A stretch of 45,246 bases of DNA from Chara braunii (Eukaryota > Streptophyta > Charophyceae > Charales > Characeae): NCBI GenBank assembly GCA_003427395.1, contig BFEA01000073.1:1857001-1902246 (forward strand), given 5' to 3'. Positions within the stretch are counted from its first letter, which is position 1. Every line of letters begins with the position of its first letter. Positions 1 to 10,354 of the stretch are shown here, one piece after another. The notes under the pieces are model-generated. The model saw nothing but the letters and a program-made list of their open reading frames with translations, had not been told where the DNA came from and made no database searches. The position numbers were made by a program, and so were the translations under genes.

Positions 1-8
1 GCTCAGAA

Positions 9-785
9 TCTTAAACTACGAATTAATTCCCAAATGCTTTCACACACTTAGTCGTTGGAAGAGGTGAGGAGGCGCTGCAATCCGGATAGAAATGCCACAC
101 ACTGAGTCATTGGAAGAGGTGAGGAGGCACTGTAAGCAGGATAGTAATGCCTGCCAGCAATGTTGTAGGACCTAATTTCAAACTCGGAAATATTGCGTAT
201 ATAACGACCTTGCCATCCTACAGTTCCCACTCTCGCAGATATGAATCATTGCAATTGTGGTGAATCTTTATCCGTCAATACGACAGTTGAGCGAAAAACA
301 AAATCAATGCGCAGGGGTAAGGCATCACACATTTTCAAGGTCTAGCATCAGACGTAACATAACGGCAAGTGAAAACTCACGGCACAAGCGCCAACAATTA
401 TTATCCGTTGTTAACTGTCATTTCCGCATTGTATGAGACTCCAATTGGATTTCACGCTCGCTCACCCATGGCAGACCCGGTGTCGACCCCTTTTAGCGAA
501 AAGGAATGAGCATCAGGAATCGCAAAAGCGAGGATGACGAGTGCACATTAAATGTTTTTGCGACCCTATAAGCGATACGTCAAGGCTTCATGCACCCCTT
601 TTAGCGGAAGTCGTAAGAGGTGAGGAGGCGTTGTAAGTCAGTTATAAATTCCGTCGAGCAAAGGTGGAGGAGGGAATCTAAAACTACGAATCAATTTTCA
701 CATGCTTTCTCATAGTGCGTCGTCGAAAATGGTGAGGAGACGCTTTAAACCACCACTCCCTCCTACAGCAGGAAATCCCCCCCCC
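9..785. repeat. Intergenic duplicated block, copy 1
   Basis: No gene is credible here. The stretch 155-785 is repeated, diverged, at about 1780-2440. Landmarks shared by both copies are a segment with AATCATTGCAATT (about 242 and 1853), a segment with CATCAGACGTAACATAA (about 347 and 1958), and a tail of CCACTCCCTCCTACAGCA followed by a C run (about 750 and 2400). The offset grows from about 1,610 to 1,650 bases along the block, so small indels separate the copies. A shorter module with GAGGTGAGGAGGCGCTG recurs at about 60, 115, 620, 730 and 2378. This is tandem duplication of non-coding DNA. Confidence 0.75.
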
Positions 786-1339
786 CTGTTCGCAGCCCGT
801 TAGGGGTTCGTTTTCCCCCCTTTGAGACATGGAGACATTTTTTCGTCGTCCTTCATTATACCGGTCGGGTCGTTTGGTCGTTGGAAGTCTCGAACAATGT
901 AGGAAGGTGCAGGTATGGCACTTTGGGGGGGGGTGTTAGTTTGTCTGAAAAATAAGGGACCGATAGCTGTCGGTGACATTTTTCCCCCTTTGAGACATGG
1001 AGACCTTTTTTCGTCGTCCTTCGTTATGCCGGTCGTGTTGTTCGGTCGTTGGAAGGCTCGAAAAATTAGGTTCTGCACGTGTGGCACTTTCGGGGGTGAT
1101 GGCAGTTTGTCCGAAAAATGAGGGACCGGTAATTGGCGGTTGGACCACTCTTTGGGTTTCGGTCGAAATCGAAACGGTGGCAAAGCAGGGGCAAATAGAA
1201 AGGGCGCGCGGGGCCGGGGACAGGGGATGAAAAGTTTGACAAAAGTGCGCAGGCTTGGGCAGTGGTTGAAACGACACTTCCGTCGGATGAAAGTGCTCAG
1301 GCTTGGGCAGTGGTTGAACCGACACTTCGGAATTGCACG

Positions 1340-1432
<93 letters not shown>

Positions 1433-1493
1433 GTTTATCAATCAAGCATATACAAACTACGGGCTGCGCACCCGTGCCCTCATAGTAAGTCAA
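786..1493. repeat. Insertion present in copy 1 only, built from tandem repeats
   Basis: In the second copy the C run (about 2430-2440) leads directly into the module starting TGAGTTCCGGCGGG. In the first copy about 700 extra bases lie between the same two points. The insertion contains a tandem duplication of about 168 bases (811-978 and 979-1145, both with TTTGAGACATGGAGAC), a 47-base tandem duplication (about 1243-1289 and 1290-1336, with CAGGCTTGGGCAGTGGTTGA), and then a (CT)n tract. No convincing terminal inverted repeats or target-site duplication were seen, so its mode of insertion is unknown. Confidence 0.65.
1339..1430. repeat. (CT)n microsatellite
   Basis: Almost pure CT dinucleotides over about 90 bases. 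Open frames crossing it (Ser-Leu or Arg-Glu repeats) are artefacts of the dinucleotide. Confidence 0.97.
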
Positions 1494-1779
1494 TGAGTTA
1501 CGGCGGGCTCTTAGGGAGGGCGGCGACCGAAGGCCGAAACGGTAGGCCCAGTCTCGCAATTTGACATCAACAACTTTACCAAATTTTCTCGCTTAGAAGA
1601 ATTCACAGAAATTCTAAAAATTCGACGGTTCTTACATTCACTCGTGGTTCTTCCAGGAAAAATATCAAAAACATTGAAAAAAATCATTTCGACCTTCAAA
1701 CAACTGCCGCGCCGATGTGGTGCATGTTCGAGTTATGTTACAATGCCATTCGTGGAAGAGGTTGCCAACAAAGTTGGAG
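1494..1779. repeat. Dispersed repeat module R1, copy 1
   Basis: Starts TGAGTTACGGCGGGCTCTTA and runs about 250 bases to TACAATGCCATT. It recurs at 2442-2705 at roughly 80-85 percent identity by eye. Shared landmarks are GGGAGGGCGGCGACC, CCCAGTCTCGCAATTTGACA and GGAAAAATATCAAAAA. No frame stays open in both copies, so it is not coding. Confidence 0.8.
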
Positions 1780-2441
1780 TACCCATTTTCAAACTTGAAA
1801 ACATTCCGCACATAAGGACTTTGCCACCGTACAGTTTCCACTGTCGCAGATGTGAATCATTGCAATTCTGGTGCATCTTTATCCGTCAATATGGCAGTTG
1901 AGCGAGAAATAAAATCAAAGCGCAGGGGTTATGCATCACACATTTTAAAGGTCCCGCATCAGACGTAACATAAAGGCAAGTGAAAACTCACGGCACAGGC
2001 GCCAGCAAGTATTATCCGTTGTTAACGATCATTTTTTGCATTGTATTAGATTGATGCTGCATTTCGCGCTCGCGGACGACGAGTGCACATCAAATGTTTT
2101 TTTTGCAACCCTTATAGCAACACGTCAAGGCGCCTAGCACCCCTTTCAGCGAGACGTCAAGGCTTCGTGCACCCCTTTTAGCGATATTCACACCTTTTAG
2201 CGGAAATAGCAAAAGGCTAAAAGCGAAAGTCGGAAGACGTGAGGAGGCGTTGTAAGGCTGTTATAAATTTCCTAGAGCAAACCTGGAGACTACGTCACAC
2301 ACACATTCAACAAAATGTGTATTCTTGAACTACGAATCAATTCGCACATGCTCTCGCGCAGTGCATCGTCGGAAAAGGTGAGGAGGCGCTTTAAAGCACC
2401 ACTCCCTCCTACAGCAGCAAACAGCAGCCCCCCCCCCCCCT
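1780..2441. repeat. Intergenic duplicated block, copy 2
   Basis: Diverged second copy of the block at about 155-785. It adds short internal repeats around 2095-2225 in which CACCCCTTTTAGCG and ACGTCAAGG recur. The dispersed palindrome of this window is present at 2325-2346 (ACTACGAATCAATTCGCAC). No gene seen. Confidence 0.75.
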
Positions 2442-2705
2442 CAGTGAGTTCCGGCGGGTTCTTAGGGAGGGCGGCGACCAGAGGCCGAAACGGCGGACCC
2501 AGTCTCGCAATTTGACAGCGGCAACTTTGGCGATTTTTCGCGCTTAGAAGAATTCACAAAAAATTCTGAAAATTCGAGGGTTCGTAAATTTCCTCATGGT
2601 CCTTTCAGGAAAAATATCAAAAATATTTAAAAAAAATGAGTTAGACCTGCAATCAACTGCCGCGTCGATTTGGGGCACGTTCGAGTTCTGCTACAATGCC
2701 ATTTG
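2442..2705. repeat. Dispersed repeat module R1, copy 2
   Basis: Second copy of the module at 1494-1745. It follows the C run directly, without the 700-base insertion found in copy 1. Confidence 0.8.
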
Positions 2706-4606
2706 CGGGCCAACAGGGAAAGTTGTACAACTTCAGCGGTTTTTTCCGCTCCAAAGAATGCGTCACAGACCCCCAAAATTGGAGGGTCAGTAGTTTTGCT
2801 CGTGATTTTTCCATTGATTTTTTTTATTAAATTGATAATCATTGGGACCACGAAGTAAATCGTGGACACGATTCGACATATTTCTAATTTTGCCCTGCTG
2901 ACGGTTCTCCAGTCTGTACCACGGGCAACCCTAATGAACCTATGCTACCGTTTTCTTGACGTCGGATGGAGTGGTGGTTTAAGTGGGGTAGAAATGAATG
3001 CCAGAAAGATGGAGGAGCCAATTTCACTATTGGCAAGACATGACACAAAGGACAATCTTTATCACGATGTATCCTTGTTTTTCGATAAGACAAAAGGTAA
3101 TTATTGAGGCAAAATATCATTTGTTGCGAACTTGCATAAATGATCAGTCTTCCAGTGACAACGCTGAAGGTAACAATTTTGGGCAATCATCCATTTCGGC
3201 GAATGCCGCATATCGGTCCTTGAGCGACAAACAAGGTCGAAGCACAGGGGTCAAGCACACACACATTCTGGCGATAACAAAGTTGATGATCATTTCTGGT
3301 GAACTTGCAGCTGTGAACAAATTTCTGGTGACAACACAAAAGGTAATCATTCTAGAAAATTTGTAGATATGAACGGTCTTATCACAAATGGATGGCTTCT
3401 AAATTGGGAATATGTTCGCATTTGTCATATGGAAGCAACAATAAGCATTAAGTGGAGACTACGACATGTATTCTGGCGATAACAAAATTAGTGATCATTT
3501 ACTGTACCACTAAAATTTCTGGAGTCCATAAAACAAAGTCAAGCACACATACAATCAGGCGATAATTGATTTCCGAATCGCGAATAAGTTCGAAATTGTC
3601 ACATGGAAGCAACAGTCAGTATTCACTAGAGACAAGAAGGAGGGTGGTTGCGGGGAGGAGGGCACAACAGAGGGGGTGAATCGAAAAAATGGGGCGGTAC
3701 GCGGAGAGGGGGGGTGGGGGTTGCTGGGGGGGGGAGGGGGGGTTCTTTCGGACCGTAAAGTCTCACGTAAGAAAGAGACAAGCACGAAATAATTTGACGA
3801 CGAAGAAGTAATCTTTGATATTTTTCACCAACATCTTGGTAAACGAGCTCTGAGACAAGCACGAAACAATTCGGATTCCATATGAAATCACTGATGTCTT
3901 TCACCAACATCTTGTAAATGAAGCAGAGTATCCAGTCCTACGAGCATGAGTGTAAGGAATGTCCACAAAGGACAAAGATTTCCCATGAGTAACACAGGAG
4001 CACAACCTGGAAACGAATAAAGGCGGCACGACGCTACCGCAGTCGTACAGGAAATAAGGAGAAGAACCCGAAAACAAACAAAGGCAATACGAAGGTGGGA
4101 TATTCACATCCGATATCTAAGCGTCTGCTTAAAAGATATTGCACCACGTGGCTGGGATATTCACATCTGTAAGGAAGTGTCTACTTCACCTAAGCGTCCG
4201 CTCCAACCCTATAGTTGATGTTGGCCGGCAAGGAATGAGAACAACCTGAAAACAAATGAAGGTAGCATGGTGTTCGCGGGGTCCTAAAAAACACGGTGCA
4301 CGAGGCCACGCCATTTGCATCGGGAAAACTAAAAAACCAAGAAAGTCAGAGGCAGTCCCACGTTTGAAGTTGTCAGGTTCGTCGAAATGAAGAACCCTAA
4401 AAAATACTGCAGAACGAGGCTGGGATATTCACGTCGACATCTAAGCGTGCACTTGATAGACGCGTCCACTGCAATCCTCCACCTCATGAAAACAACAACA
4501 CAGTTCGAGCCGCCCGACTGTTAGACTAAGTGGGAATAGATTCGCACTTTTGTTTAGATGACCTTGCGAATAAAAAACGTTGCGCATTTTCAAAACAGGG
4601 ATATTA
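2706..4606. other. Non-coding stretch with weak repeats
   Basis: No coding frame is supported. At 3000-3560 there are degenerate repeats around ATTCTGGCGATAACAAA (about 3263 and 3468). 3637-3745 is a strongly G-rich, polypurine-biased segment with runs of up to 12 G. From 4090 to 4450 the phrase GGGATATTCAC recurs three times (about 4098, 4153 and 4423), each followed by a CTAAGCGT segment. A copy of the window-wide palindrome is at 4527-4547 (AAGTGGGAATAGATTCGCAC). Confidence 0.6.
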
Positions 4607-5410
4607 TTATGAACCTTGGATTATGTTCACCGCCATCCTCAGCCTGATGTTCGGAATGTCGCTTTGGCCTATCGAAAATGGAGGTGAATGACCGCGTGCC
4701 AAGAACGAAGCAAAGGCGAGCATGAAAACACCGCAGCTCAATCCGTCCGACTGTTGAGGGACACCATGAACAACCACCTTGGGCTCCGGCAGATCCAGTT
4801 TCGTGTCTTGACCAAAATGACGAACTGCTGCGTCGCAGAGGTATTTCGTGAAGTTCGCAAGCACACCGGAAGAAAAACCATCATCGTCTTGCAGGAGGGA
4901 GTCGCAATACTCCAGCCCTCTGTCGCGAACGCATAATAGGGTCCAGTGCACTCGATTTTTATGCACAGGAATGATCAGCAAATCGTACGAAAAAATGTTG
5001 ACATCTTTTGTCCATCTCGCAACCCTATCATGTCGACATCCCTCGTCGACGAGCTTCGTATAGAAAAACGGACTGAAAATATAAACAGAGGGACACACCG
5101 GCAACGTAGCATTGCCAACCAAGGCCAAGTAGGACTCCACCACCTCGTCGTAAAGCCACCCCCCCTTAACAAGAGTCTGAAGATTTTTTCTGCTCAACAC
5201 AATAAAACTGGTCCCTTTGCGAATCGAGGAAACCACCTCGTGGCCGTTGCGGAAATCCCCGCAGACCTCCTGCAGCATTCTCAAGTCTGCACCGCTAAGC
5301 TCCTCAGTAGGCAATGGCACGCGAAAAGATGATGTAGCCGCAGCTGCACAAACACCCAAAAACAAGTGTGAGGAGCCGCCAAAACCACCGGGGCGTCCTG
5401 AAGAGGACAA
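4607..5410 (-). CDS. Ulp1/SENP-type cysteine protease domain (C48-like), C-terminal part of the giant frame
   Basis: The open segment has 267 codons; its 5' limit is only the previous stop (TGA at 5441) and no ATG marks a real start. The catalytic set of the Ulp1/adenain clan is visible: His155 in VHW, Asp170 in EYCDS about 15 residues later, Gln219/220 and Cys226 in QQSDGLSCGVF. The order and spacing match C48 proteases, which cleave SUMO or other ubiquitin-like tags, and are often captured by plant transposons. All active-site residues are present, so this domain looks less decayed than the rest. It ends with TAA at 4607. As a mobile-element protein it could process a polyprotein or act on host SUMO conjugates; the sequence does not say which. 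Confidence 0.8.
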   Translation of the reverse strand: MSSSGRPGGFGGSSHLFLGVCAAAATSSFRVPLPTEELSGADLRMLQEVCGDFRNGHEVVSSIRKGTSFIVLSRKNLQTLVKGGWLYDEVVESYLALVGNATLPVCPSVYIFSPFFYTKLVDEGCRHDRVARWTKDVNIFSYDLLIIPVHKNRVHWTLLCVRDRGLEYCDSLLQDDDGFSSGVLANFTKYLCDAAVRHFGQDTKLDLPEPKVVVHGVPQQSDGLSCGVFMLAFASFLARGHSPPFSIGQSDIPNIRLRMAVNIIQGS

Positions 5411-5930
5411 GCGTGATGCGCACTGCGGCGAGGACTGTCCTCAACGTCATGAAACAGAGTCCTCGCAGACAATTATGAATCTACTCGCACTTCAGAAGGC
5501 CCTACAGTGGCCTCGTATCCCGTGTTGGAATCTCGACTCCCTTCGCAGTGGCTTTCACCTCCACCCGACCCGACTTCCCGCTGCGCAGCATGCGCTTCCT
5601 GTGAGAATTCCCCTTTTCCCCGAGGTGGTGCACTCTTGCTCTCTAAGTCGACGGACGCACGCTCCAAAGGATGACATAGACGCCCGCTAGCCCCGGTCTC
5701 CAACACTCCTGTGCGGCCAGTGTTCAGTCTCCTCTTCCCGGTGCACAACATGTGCGTACTGTGACAGCTCCTCTTCCCCCGGATCGGCTGCACTCTTGCT
5801 CTCGAAATCGATGGAAGCACCCTTCGAATCGTAGCGATCATACTCGCTAGGCGTGGTCTCCAACACTTCTGCAGCGGGCCCCTCCAACACTTTGCGCTCG
5901 CTGGCGTCGTGAAATAAAGTCCTCGCAAAC
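5411..5930 (-). pseudogene. Duplicated low-complexity linker with frame switch
   Basis: Two degenerate copies each of an EGSRDS...VRV...ARTLFHD module and a VLE...DFESKSA module can be read (for example SIDFESKS near 5800 and SVDLESKS near 5640). The second set is open only in another frame (5473-5928), and the main frame resumes by about 5410. This indicates a local duplication with two compensating shifts. Stops TGA 5441 and TGA 5447 lie in the main frame. No function can be assigned; it probably acts as a spacer before the protease. Confidence 0.55.
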
Positions 5931-6059
5931 AAGTGCAAATGTACTCGCACTTGATAAGACCTCAGGGCCGCCTTGTCTCGCATGCCCGAGTCTCGACTCC
6001 CTTCGCAGCGGCTTTCAGTTCCGCTAGACTCGTGACTCCCGAACGCTCTACGCTTTCCG

Positions 6060-6190
6060 CCCAGCCCCTTTCCGTCCGACCCTTTTCCGCTTGGCCCCGT
6101 TCCGCCCGACCCCTTTCCGCCCGACCCCTTTCCGCCCGACCCCTTTCCGCCCGACCCCTTTCCGCCCGACCCTTTTCCGCCGGAGCCCTT
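6060..6190 (-). repeat. 15-bp coding minisatellite encoding Gly-Ser-Gly-Gly-Lys repeats
   Basis: On the plus strand the unit CCGCCCGACCCCTTT repeats about six times with minor variants. On the minus strand it encodes GSGGK repeats. It sits between the conserved block at 6360-7240 and the protease, as a flexible hydrophilic linker. Because the unit is a multiple of three, copy-number change keeps the frame. Confidence 0.85.
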
Positions 6191-6355
6191 TGGTTCCAAC
6201 GACATTTCGTCTAGCCCCTTCCCCTTTGCTTCGTCAACACCAGATCCTGAGCCGTCTCCTCCGTCACCTGCTCCACCGGGTCCTGAGCCGTCTCCTCCAT
6301 CACCTCGCCCACCGCCTCCCGGATGCTGACCACCCGACGGAGGTTGCGGCATGCG

Positions 6356-7243
6356 TCAGTCAATGCCACGAGACGGTGTCGTCTCCAGTGCATAGAAAGG
6401 CACTCGAAACTCCAATATTTTGTTGGCGTACAGGTCATCTAGCTTTTGGCCTGCATACGCATTGACGTCCGGCAGGCTCCTGTCGGGGTTCATAACCCTC
6501 AAACGCTCCACCAGAGCTTCTCTTGCCTTTTTCTTAAGTGGAGCCGCTCCCAATGTGTTCATGCCACTCCACTTGCCATCAGCTTCCTTCATTGTCATGA
6601 CCCACTTTCCGGTCTTTACAGCAGGTTGGAATTTCCTGGGGTGCCAGACGACGTTGTGGCCCCGGACATCCTCCGGCGTGAACCGGTGATGCTTCCCGTA
6701 GAAGAAGAGCCTGTCATTTTCCCAGGTATCGTGGTCCCTAGGGAGCTTGTCACCAGGTTCGTAATCATAGTCTCTCTCTTCTTCCCCGTCATCAGAAGAT
6801 TGGTCCTCCACTGTTTCGCGCTCAAAAACACGCTTCAAACCGGCAGGCGACGTGCTATATCTCCGAGGACCACCTTCCCCTTCATCACCAACCTATGCAA
6901 CGACCCGAGGAAGTGGCATGGACTCGAAATCGAAGGTTTCAGAGTCACTCATCTCCTCCATGTCCTCAACGTCGAAAGGGTCCTCCTCGTCGAACTGCGC
7001 CTTGTAGTTTTCGAGGGTCGGCGGTTCGACCATCAAGAAGAAAACGTGCTCCAGCCTTTTCAGGAAATTTGAGACAGACTCCCTCGGTGCATTGTGATAA
7101 CCATTCATCACACCGAGCACCAGGTTCTTCCGTTGGTTGTATTCCAAATCGGTCTGAGCAGGCGGTCCTGGCTGGAAAACGAACTCCCAAACCTCCGTCA
7201 TTTTCTTCTCCGGCAATTTCGAATACATATCACGTTTGGGATC
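6356..7243 (-). pseudogene. Unrecognised conserved block of the giant frame
   Basis: Two open stretches (6893-7243 and 6356-6892) in the same frame are separated only by TAG at 6893. The first has an MTEVWEFVFQPG start and an acidic middle (DEEDPFDVEDMEEMSDSE). The second has EEERDYDYEPGDKLPRD, then HNVVWHPRKFQPAVKTGKW and a helical part ending near DDLYANKILEF. Composition and codon use are protein-like, but I do not recognise a family. It lies after the methylase-like region and before the Gly-Ser-Lys linker. Confidence 0.5.
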
Positions 7244-9151
7244 CTAGTTCCGTTCGCCGGTGGTCTGGACAAAAAAACAATGGTGGCGAGGGTCCCCCAC
7301 GTGTGTCTTGACGAACTCGCAAAGGTAATCGATCATCTTCGCCTCATCCTCTAACGCAATGACGTTTCGACCGCTGCGAAGGAGCTCCCACACGGCAGAC
7401 GCGTGCGCCTTCCCGAAAAAAAGAACAGTTTGCCCAACTCTGCAAAAGTTCTCGAGCAGACCAATTACATGAGCTGGATTGCGCTCCCTGTTCCCGTAAG
7501 TAGTTCCTCGAACATTTGTAACGCCGCCGTCCTCCCACTGGCTACGAGGGAACTTGTCCTCGTCTGCGACGTCGAAACAGGCCATAGCCTGTCGTGACGG
7601 GTCGGATGAACAGGCAACTTTCGAGCGGGCCACCGCCGCGGGTTTGGACGGACTTGGAGCATTGGCACGGGAAGGCTTCGATGGACTACTGGTCCGGAAG
7701 ACTGCGACCGTGTTGTCTGCCAGGTTCGCGCCATTGAAAACCACGTACAAACGATCATACTCCTCGACCAGCATGTTGCCTTCCCGAACAGTGCCCTTAC
7801 TTTGTGCATGGCGCACCCACTTCCCTGTCCTGATGTGATGAACGGTAAGCTTGGCCATGCCTTTCAAGAAACTGAGCTCCCATCGAGAGGGGAAGAAGAC
7901 GACAAGTGCCCAGTGCCTTGGCGATAGGGTTTGGAGAACGCCTTGCAAGGAGGCGAAATCGTCTTCTTGCCAATCTGAGAGGAGTGTGGGAGCACACAAA
8001 TCGAGGACGTACAAGTTGCTCACGTAATGTCCCACAATCTCGCGGATCTCAATAGGACGAGTGTGAGCCTGGGAAGGTGGACAACTGAAAGGAATAAGGC
8101 TGGTCACCCGGTTGATCTTGTGCCATTTGATGTGTCTCACATCCCCGCTCACCCTGATCGTGTCTTGCACTTCTTCCTCTGTTCGTCCCAAGATGGAGCG
8201 GACGGACTTCTCGAAAGATTTAGGGAACCTCTCGTCATTGTACATTTTCTTTGTTTCGTCAAGGGACTCCTTCTCGTACGGAAGACATCGTTTGCAAGTG
8301 TTGACGTACTCCACCGCGCCGTGGAAATGCTTCTGCAGTTCGACCCACACCTGTTTCGTGAGGCCCCTCGACGCGAACTCCGCCAGAAGTTGCTCCTTGG
8401 TCTGAAAAAACTGGCTCCCATACCTCCAAACCTCTGCTTCCTCCTCAGATTCGAGGAACAAGATGTAGTGAAACATGCGGAGCATCATGCGGTCCACTCT
8501 CCTCGTTGCCACTATGTCTTCAATTCCTGGCTTATGCTGATGTTTTAGATGTCCGCCCGCCGATTGAACGAACACTCCCCTCAGCGCGAGAATATCGTCG
8601 AGGATCGACAATTTTTCGGCATCGGTCATGTCACCGAGAGACTGCCAACAGAATGTGTCTGGCTCCTTCACGACGATGAAAAACTTGTCGTACGATTGCG
8701 TTTTCTTTTTGGTTGGAGGCGGCGGGACCCGGCCCAGCCACCCCATCTTCGTTTCACCAGCCGCCTCTTTCGCGCCCATTTCCGGAATCAATTGAAGACC
8801 CGGAGATTTGTCTGGCATGTATTTGCCCGGCTTCGACAAGGGCGTCTTCCCGTCTCCGCCCAACAACTTTCCCTCGGCCGATTTGTCGTAGAACTCCATG
8901 CCTTTCCGGAAAACCTCATCACCGGCCGTCACGAGCGGCATCCATTGCCTCAATGCATTGCCAATGGCAGCGACGTGTTCCTTGTCGGCGAGCGTTGTCG
9001 CTTTACGTGCCATCGTCCAGTGAGCGTCGTTCAGACTCTTTCCCAAAAGCAGCTTTTGGAATTCGAAAAACGCTTGTTTTTTGGCCTCCTTGCCGGAAGG
9101 GTTCCCTTGAATGGCCACCGACCTTCCTTGATTTTCCCATGCCTCTCGCAT
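7244..9151 (-). CDS. Helical region plus degenerate N4/N6-type DNA methylase-like fold
   Basis: 635 open codons in the main frame. Residues 1-350 are helical and unrecognised. About residues 378-470 (VLDLCAPTLLSDW, then SPRHWALVVFFPSRWE) have the order of the catalytic half of N6/N4 DNA methylases: a D-x-x-x motif followed by a hydrophobic strand. About residues 555-620 (ERNPAHVIGLLENFC, VGQTVLFFG, SGRNVIALEDEAKMIDYL) resemble their C-terminal half, where a P-x-x-L segment precedes the SAM-binding strand and a GR-x-x-x-x-x-E strand. The canonical DPPY and DPF-x-GSG signatures are absent, so catalytic activity is doubtful. This is a resemblance of architecture, not a proven homology. Upstream is the ParB-like segment, a pairing known from phage-type methylases. 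Confidence 0.4.
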   Translation of the reverse strand: MREAWENQGRSVAIQGNPSGKEAKKQAFFEFQKLLLGKSLNDAHWTMARKATTLADKEHVAAIGNALRQWMPLVTAGDEVFRKGMEFYDKSAEGKLLGGDGKTPLSKPGKYMPDKSPGLQLIPEMGAKEAAGETKMGWLGRVPPPPTKKKTQSYDKFFIVVKEPDTFCWQSLGDMTDAEKLSILDDILALRGVFVQSAGGHLKHQHKPGIEDIVATRRVDRMMLRMFHYILFLESEEEAEVWRYGSQFFQTKEQLLAEFASRGLTKQVWVELQKHFHGAVEYVNTCKRCLPYEKESLDETKKMYNDERFPKSFEKSVRSILGRTEEEVQDTIRVSGDVRHIKWHKINRVTSLIPFSCPPSQAHTRPIEIREIVGHYVSNLYVLDLCAPTLLSDWQEDDFASLQGVLQTLSPRHWALVVFFPSRWELSFLKGMAKLTVHHIRTGKWVRHAQSKGTVREGNMLVEEYDRLYVVFNGANLADNTVAVFRTSSPSKPSRANAPSPSKPAAVARSKVACSSDPSRQAMACFDVADEDKFPRSQWEDGGVTNVRGTTYGNRERNPAHVIGLLENFCRVGQTVLFFGKAHASAVWELLRSGRNVIALEDEAKMIDYLCEFVKTHVGDPRHHCFFVQTTGERN

Positions 9152-9196
9152 GTCCTCGAAAGCGGCCTTCTACGTACGCTGCTTGGACATCTTGTG

Positions 9197-10351
9197 TCAT
9201 GTGTTCTCCGTGAGACTGACCTGCAAATACCCCCGAAAGTCTTCGTCGGAGAACCACACGACCGTCGTCGGCCACGAGTGCATCTTCCACAATTCGAATA
9301 TCGCCTCACCGGCCAACTCCTTCACAGTAGCCACGGTGTGTTGTCCATTGATAGGGTAATAGAAGTACTTGTCCTTGTCCTCTGGCTTGAAGACATCCTT
9401 GTGAACCCTCTCAGCTCTCTTCGGCTTATGCGTCACCGGCTTGTAGATGGGTGCCAGAACCAAAGGGTTTTTCGTCCAGATCTTCCCTTTTTCTTCGTGG
9501 AACTGCCTCAGCATCGCACCTTTGATGTCCTCCACACCATCGTGAGTGAGACTGCGGTGATTGTAATATCTTTCACACTGCGGGATGTTGCAGACCCTCC
9601 TCGGTCGATGAGCAGTTGAATGGGGAGCTCTTCTCCACGATCGCACCGTCATCGTTCCACTCGTATTCGAGCCACAACACTGTCGCTTCGTCGTACTGCC
9701 TACTGACCGCCCTTTCGCCAGCACTCGTCCCCTCACCAGTCTTCCTCCTCCGAGGTTTCTTCTGGCCATCGCCTTCTTCAGCTGTTCTGAAGGTTCTCTC
9801 ACGGCGACAATGCCTAGACGAGTCGAATCTCCTTCACCCATAGCTTGTCCTTTGCGGATGGTCAAACCGCCAGGCCTCTTCGCTTTCTTACTTGTTGTTG
9901 CACCCTCTTGCTTCGACTGCCACTTTTTGACTCCTTGTTCTTGTCCGCCACGCATGCCTGGCGCCCTCTTTCCCGAGGCACGTTCTCCGACTTCACCTTC
10001 ATTCCAGCCAATCATCGGCTTCGAGTGTCCTTTCATCCTCTTCATGCGTCGGGTTTCGTCCGCCACCTCTTCTCGCACAGTCTTTTGTCGCTCGCGCTTC
10101 TTCTCCGAAGAAGTCGGCTCCCCGCCAAAGCTATCTTGCACAGCGCCCATCCCTTCAGCCTCATTCCCTCCAACCTCTTGCCCTGATCTGCCGGATTCTC
10201 TTCTCGCCCCATCTCGAATCAAAAACGTGTCACCCTGGCAGATGAACTTGAGGATTTTCGGAGTATCGACCCAGTGAGTCCCTGAGCCAGACGTGTTCCC
10301 AGGAGCATCCAGGCCGACCTGCGTCTGAATGCTGCGCTCGTACCCCTTGCC
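9197..10351 (-). CDS. Basic linker and ParB/sulfiredoxin-like segment
   Basis: Open from the codon after TAG 10352 to TGA 9197. The first two thirds are low-complexity and basic (Lys, Arg, Gly). The C-terminal end reads VLAPIYKPV, then YYPINGQHTVATVKEL, then VVWFSDEDFRGYLQVSLTEN. The pattern matches the ParB/Srx fold: a PI-x-V strand, then a G-x-H motif followed by an A-x-x-x-L helix, then a strand and a helix ending in S-x-x-x-N. ParB-like domains bind or cleave DNA, or use nucleotides. The next codons continue in the same frame past TGA 9197 and TAG 9170 into the methylase-like region. There is no ATG at the head of this stretch, in keeping with it being internal to a larger frame. Confidence 0.5.
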   Translation of the reverse strand, partial: GKGYERSIQTQVGLDAPGNTSGSGTHWVDTPKILKFICQGDTFLIRDGARRESGRSGQEVGGNEAEGMGAVQDSFGGEPTSSEKKRERQKTVREEVADETRRMKRMKGHSKPMIGWNEGEVGERASGKRAPGMRGGQEQGVKKWQSKQEGATTSKKAKRPGGLTIRKGQAMGEGDSTRLGIVAVREPSEQLKKAMARRNLGGGRLVRGRVLAKGRSVGSTTKRQCCGSNTSGTMTVRSWRRAPHSTAHRPRRVCNIPQCERYYNHRSLTHDGVEDIKGAMLRQFHEEKGKIWTKNPLVLAPIYKPVTHKPKRAERVHKDVFKPEDKDKYFYYPINGQHTVATVKELAGEAIFELWKMHSWPTTVVWFSDEDFRGYLQVSLTENT

Positions 10352-10354
10352 CTA

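Noticed and set aside
800-1564. Open frames of Ser-Leu or Arg-Glu repeats across the (CT)n tract
   Set aside because: They exist on several frames and both strands only because a dinucleotide repeat has no stops.
4688-5690. Plus-strand frames opposite the Ulp1 protease
   Set aside because: Shadows of the minus-strand coding frame, whose active-site motifs are clear.
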